Below are positions 3,927 through 5,090 of a stretch of DNA of 5,090 nt, one piece after another (within the stretch, counting starts at the first letter, position 1; each line of letters begins with the position of its first letter). This stretch comes from Akkermansia sp. Its GTDB lineage: Bacteria; Verrucomicrobiota; Verrucomicrobiia; Verrucomicrobiales; Akkermansiaceae. The position numbers and the translations under genes are program-made. The stretch is taken from assembly GCA_017628435.1 (NCBI GenBank), contig JAGBZE010000172.1:1-5090 (forward strand), in the 5' to 3' direction. Under the pieces are notes generated by a model. That model saw nothing but the letters and a program-made list of their open reading frames with translations. It was not told where the DNA came from and made no database searches.

Positions 3927-5090
3927 ATGAACCATACACTCCGTTACGAACCGATACCCGCTTCTTTTTACACGGCAAACCGAGACGCTCTGGCCGCCAA
4001 GCTGCCGGCTGGTGCGTTGGTGATTGTGCATGCCAATGATATTTTTCCCACCAATGCAGATGGCACTCTGGCGCATCACCAAAATGCCAACCTGTTCTAC
4101 CTGACCGGTATTGACCAGGAGGAAACGGTGCTTCTCATGCGTATCGGCGAGAACGGTGAGCATGATGATACCCTCCTGTTGCGCGAGACAAATGAGAAGA
4201 TTGTCATCTGGGAAGGTGCCCGCCTTACGGAGGATGCCGCCACAGCTCTGAGCGGGGTGGAAGATGTGCGCTGGACAGATGTGTACAATGCTCTGCTGGC
4301 TGAGTGGGTGCCTGCTGCCAGTTCCATCTGGCTGGAGACGGATAACCACCCCCGCCGCTACACCTATGTGCAGACCCGCAACGAGCGAATGGCCGCTGCG
4401 CTGCGTGCCGCTTACCCGGATGCCCGCACCGAGAGCCTGTACGCCCAGCTGGCAGAGATGCGCCTGGTGAAGCGCGATGAGGAGATGGTGCAGCTGCGCC
4501 GCGCCTGTGAGATTACCGGTGCCGGTTTTGCAGACCTGCTGCCGCAGGTGAAGCCCGGCATGGGCGAGTGGGAGATGGAGGCCATTCTCAGTGCGGCCTA
4601 CATCCGCCGCCGTGCCCGCAAGTTCTCTTTCCTGCCGATTATTGCCAGCGGGGCAGATACTTGCGTGCTGCACTACAACTCCAACCACAAGGAAGTGAAG
4701 GATGGTGACCTGATTCTGCTCGATATCGGTGCTGAGTACGGCGGCTACGCCGGTGATATGACCCGCACCATTCCGGCTAATGGCAAGTTCAGCCCCCGCC
4801 AGCGTGCGGTGTATGAGGCCGTGCTCCGCGTGCAGCGCTATGCCATGAGCATCATGCGCCCCGGCCTGGAAAAGCAGGAGTACGAGCGCCTGGTGCGTGT
4901 GAATATGGCCGCAGAGCTGGTGCAGCTGGGCCTGCTTACCCAGGAAGAAGTGGATGCCCAGCCGGAGAATCCCCTCTGCGTGCGCAAGTACTATATGCAT
5001 GGCACTTCCCAATCCCTCGTCATCGATGTGCATGATGTGGGCTCAGACACCAAGTGCTTCTCCGTGGGGCAGGTCTGGACGGTGGAACCC
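3927..5090 (+). CDS. Xaa-Pro aminopeptidase (aminopeptidase P, M24B), partial at the window edge
   Basis: A PepP-like cytoplasmic metallopeptidase that removes an N-terminal residue preceding proline. The open frame holds 388 codons and no stop before the edge; about 40-60 residues should be missing. An AMP_N-type N-terminal domain (about 1-165, with NANLFYLTGIDQEE) is followed by the pita-bread catalytic domain (from about 180, VKRDEEMVQLRRACEIT). Against E. coli PepP, visible counterparts are His249 (VLHYN; H243), metal ligands Asp266 (DIGAEYGGYAGDMTRT; D260) and Asp277 (D271), His358 (MHG; H350), His369 (DVHDVG; H361) and Glu387 (TVEP; E383). The metal-ligand H354 position instead holds Gln362 (HGTSQ). 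The last ligand (E406) lies outside the window. I chose the ATG at 3927 because the protein then aligns with the usual family start; an in-frame ATG at 3873 would overrun the predicted promoter. There is no Shine-Dalgarno sequence. It resembles E. coli pepP, but I withhold the symbol because of the altered ligand and missing end. Confidence 0.93.
   Translation, partial: MNHTLRYEPIPASFYTANRDALAAKLPAGALVIVHANDIFPTNADGTLAHHQNANLFYLTGIDQEETVLLMRIGENGEHDDTLLLRETNEKIVIWEGARLTEDAATALSGVEDVRWTDVYNALLAEWVPAASSIWLETDNHPRRYTYVQTRNERMAAALRAAYPDARTESLYAQLAEMRLVKRDEEMVQLRRACEITGAGFADLLPQVKPGMGEWEMEAILSAAYIRRRARKFSFLPIIASGADTCVLHYNSNHKEVKDGDLILLDIGAEYGGYAGDMTRTIPANGKFSPRQRAVYEAVLRVQRYAMSIMRPGLEKQEYERLVRVNMAAELVQLGLLTQEEVDAQPENPLCVRKYYMHGTSQSLVIDVHDVGSDTKCFSVGQVWTVEP

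Noticed and set aside
3849..5033. Long minus-strand open frame of 394 residues, and 2004-2903 on the same strand
   Set aside because: Both are antisense to genes with clear catalytic motifs (the pepP-like gene and the second amidase); His- and Leu-rich translations are typical of antisense reading of GC-rich genes.

Overview
The window is a stretch of bacterial chromosome, moderately GC-rich with G/C-ending codons in its genes. The best guess for the source is a Verrucomicrobiota (Akkermansia-like) bacterium. This rests on the exported amidase architecture, on sigma70-type promoters of the TTGACA-N17 form (which argue against Bacteroidota), and on the near absence of Shine-Dalgarno sequences. 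It is an inference from style, not from a matched sequence. There is no sign of a mobile element, phage, CRISPR array or rRNA.

Layout from left to right: (1) a minus-strand gene for an unrecognised four-helix membrane protein of 176 aa (43-573) with its own promoter at 599-627. (2) A minus-strand tRNA-Ser with anticodon CGA (716-803), with a clear promoter (822-850) and a hairpin just after its 3' end (670-709). (3) A plus-strand two-gene operon, joined by a 4-nt ATGA overlap, encoding two paralogous exported N-acetylmuramoyl-L-alanine amidases of the Amidase_3 type (958-2025 and 2022-3269). The second copy is more divergent and ends in a Pro/Lys/Arg-rich tail. (4) A perfect 28-bp palindromic terminator (3292-3319) shared by the convergent amidase operon and ndk. 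(5) A minus-strand nucleoside diphosphate kinase gene, ndk (3347-3796). (6) A divergent promoter region (3797-3926) feeding ndk leftward and an aminopeptidase P gene (pepP-like) rightward. The pepP-like gene starts at 3927 and runs off the right edge.

The genes are mostly independent housekeeping units: cell-wall remodelling (the amidase pair), nucleotide balance (ndk), proline-peptide turnover (pepP-like) and translation (tRNA-Ser). Only the two amidases clearly form a functional unit. No gap exceeds 300 bases; the longest unassigned stretches (574-715, 804-957 and 3797-3926) are promoter or terminator regions.

I do not see a new multi-gene system. The points most worth checking are a His-to-Gln change at a predicted metal ligand of the aminopeptidase P, the divergence of the second amidase, the four-helix membrane protein, and the pattern of consensus -35 promoters with very short leaders lacking ribosome binding sites.
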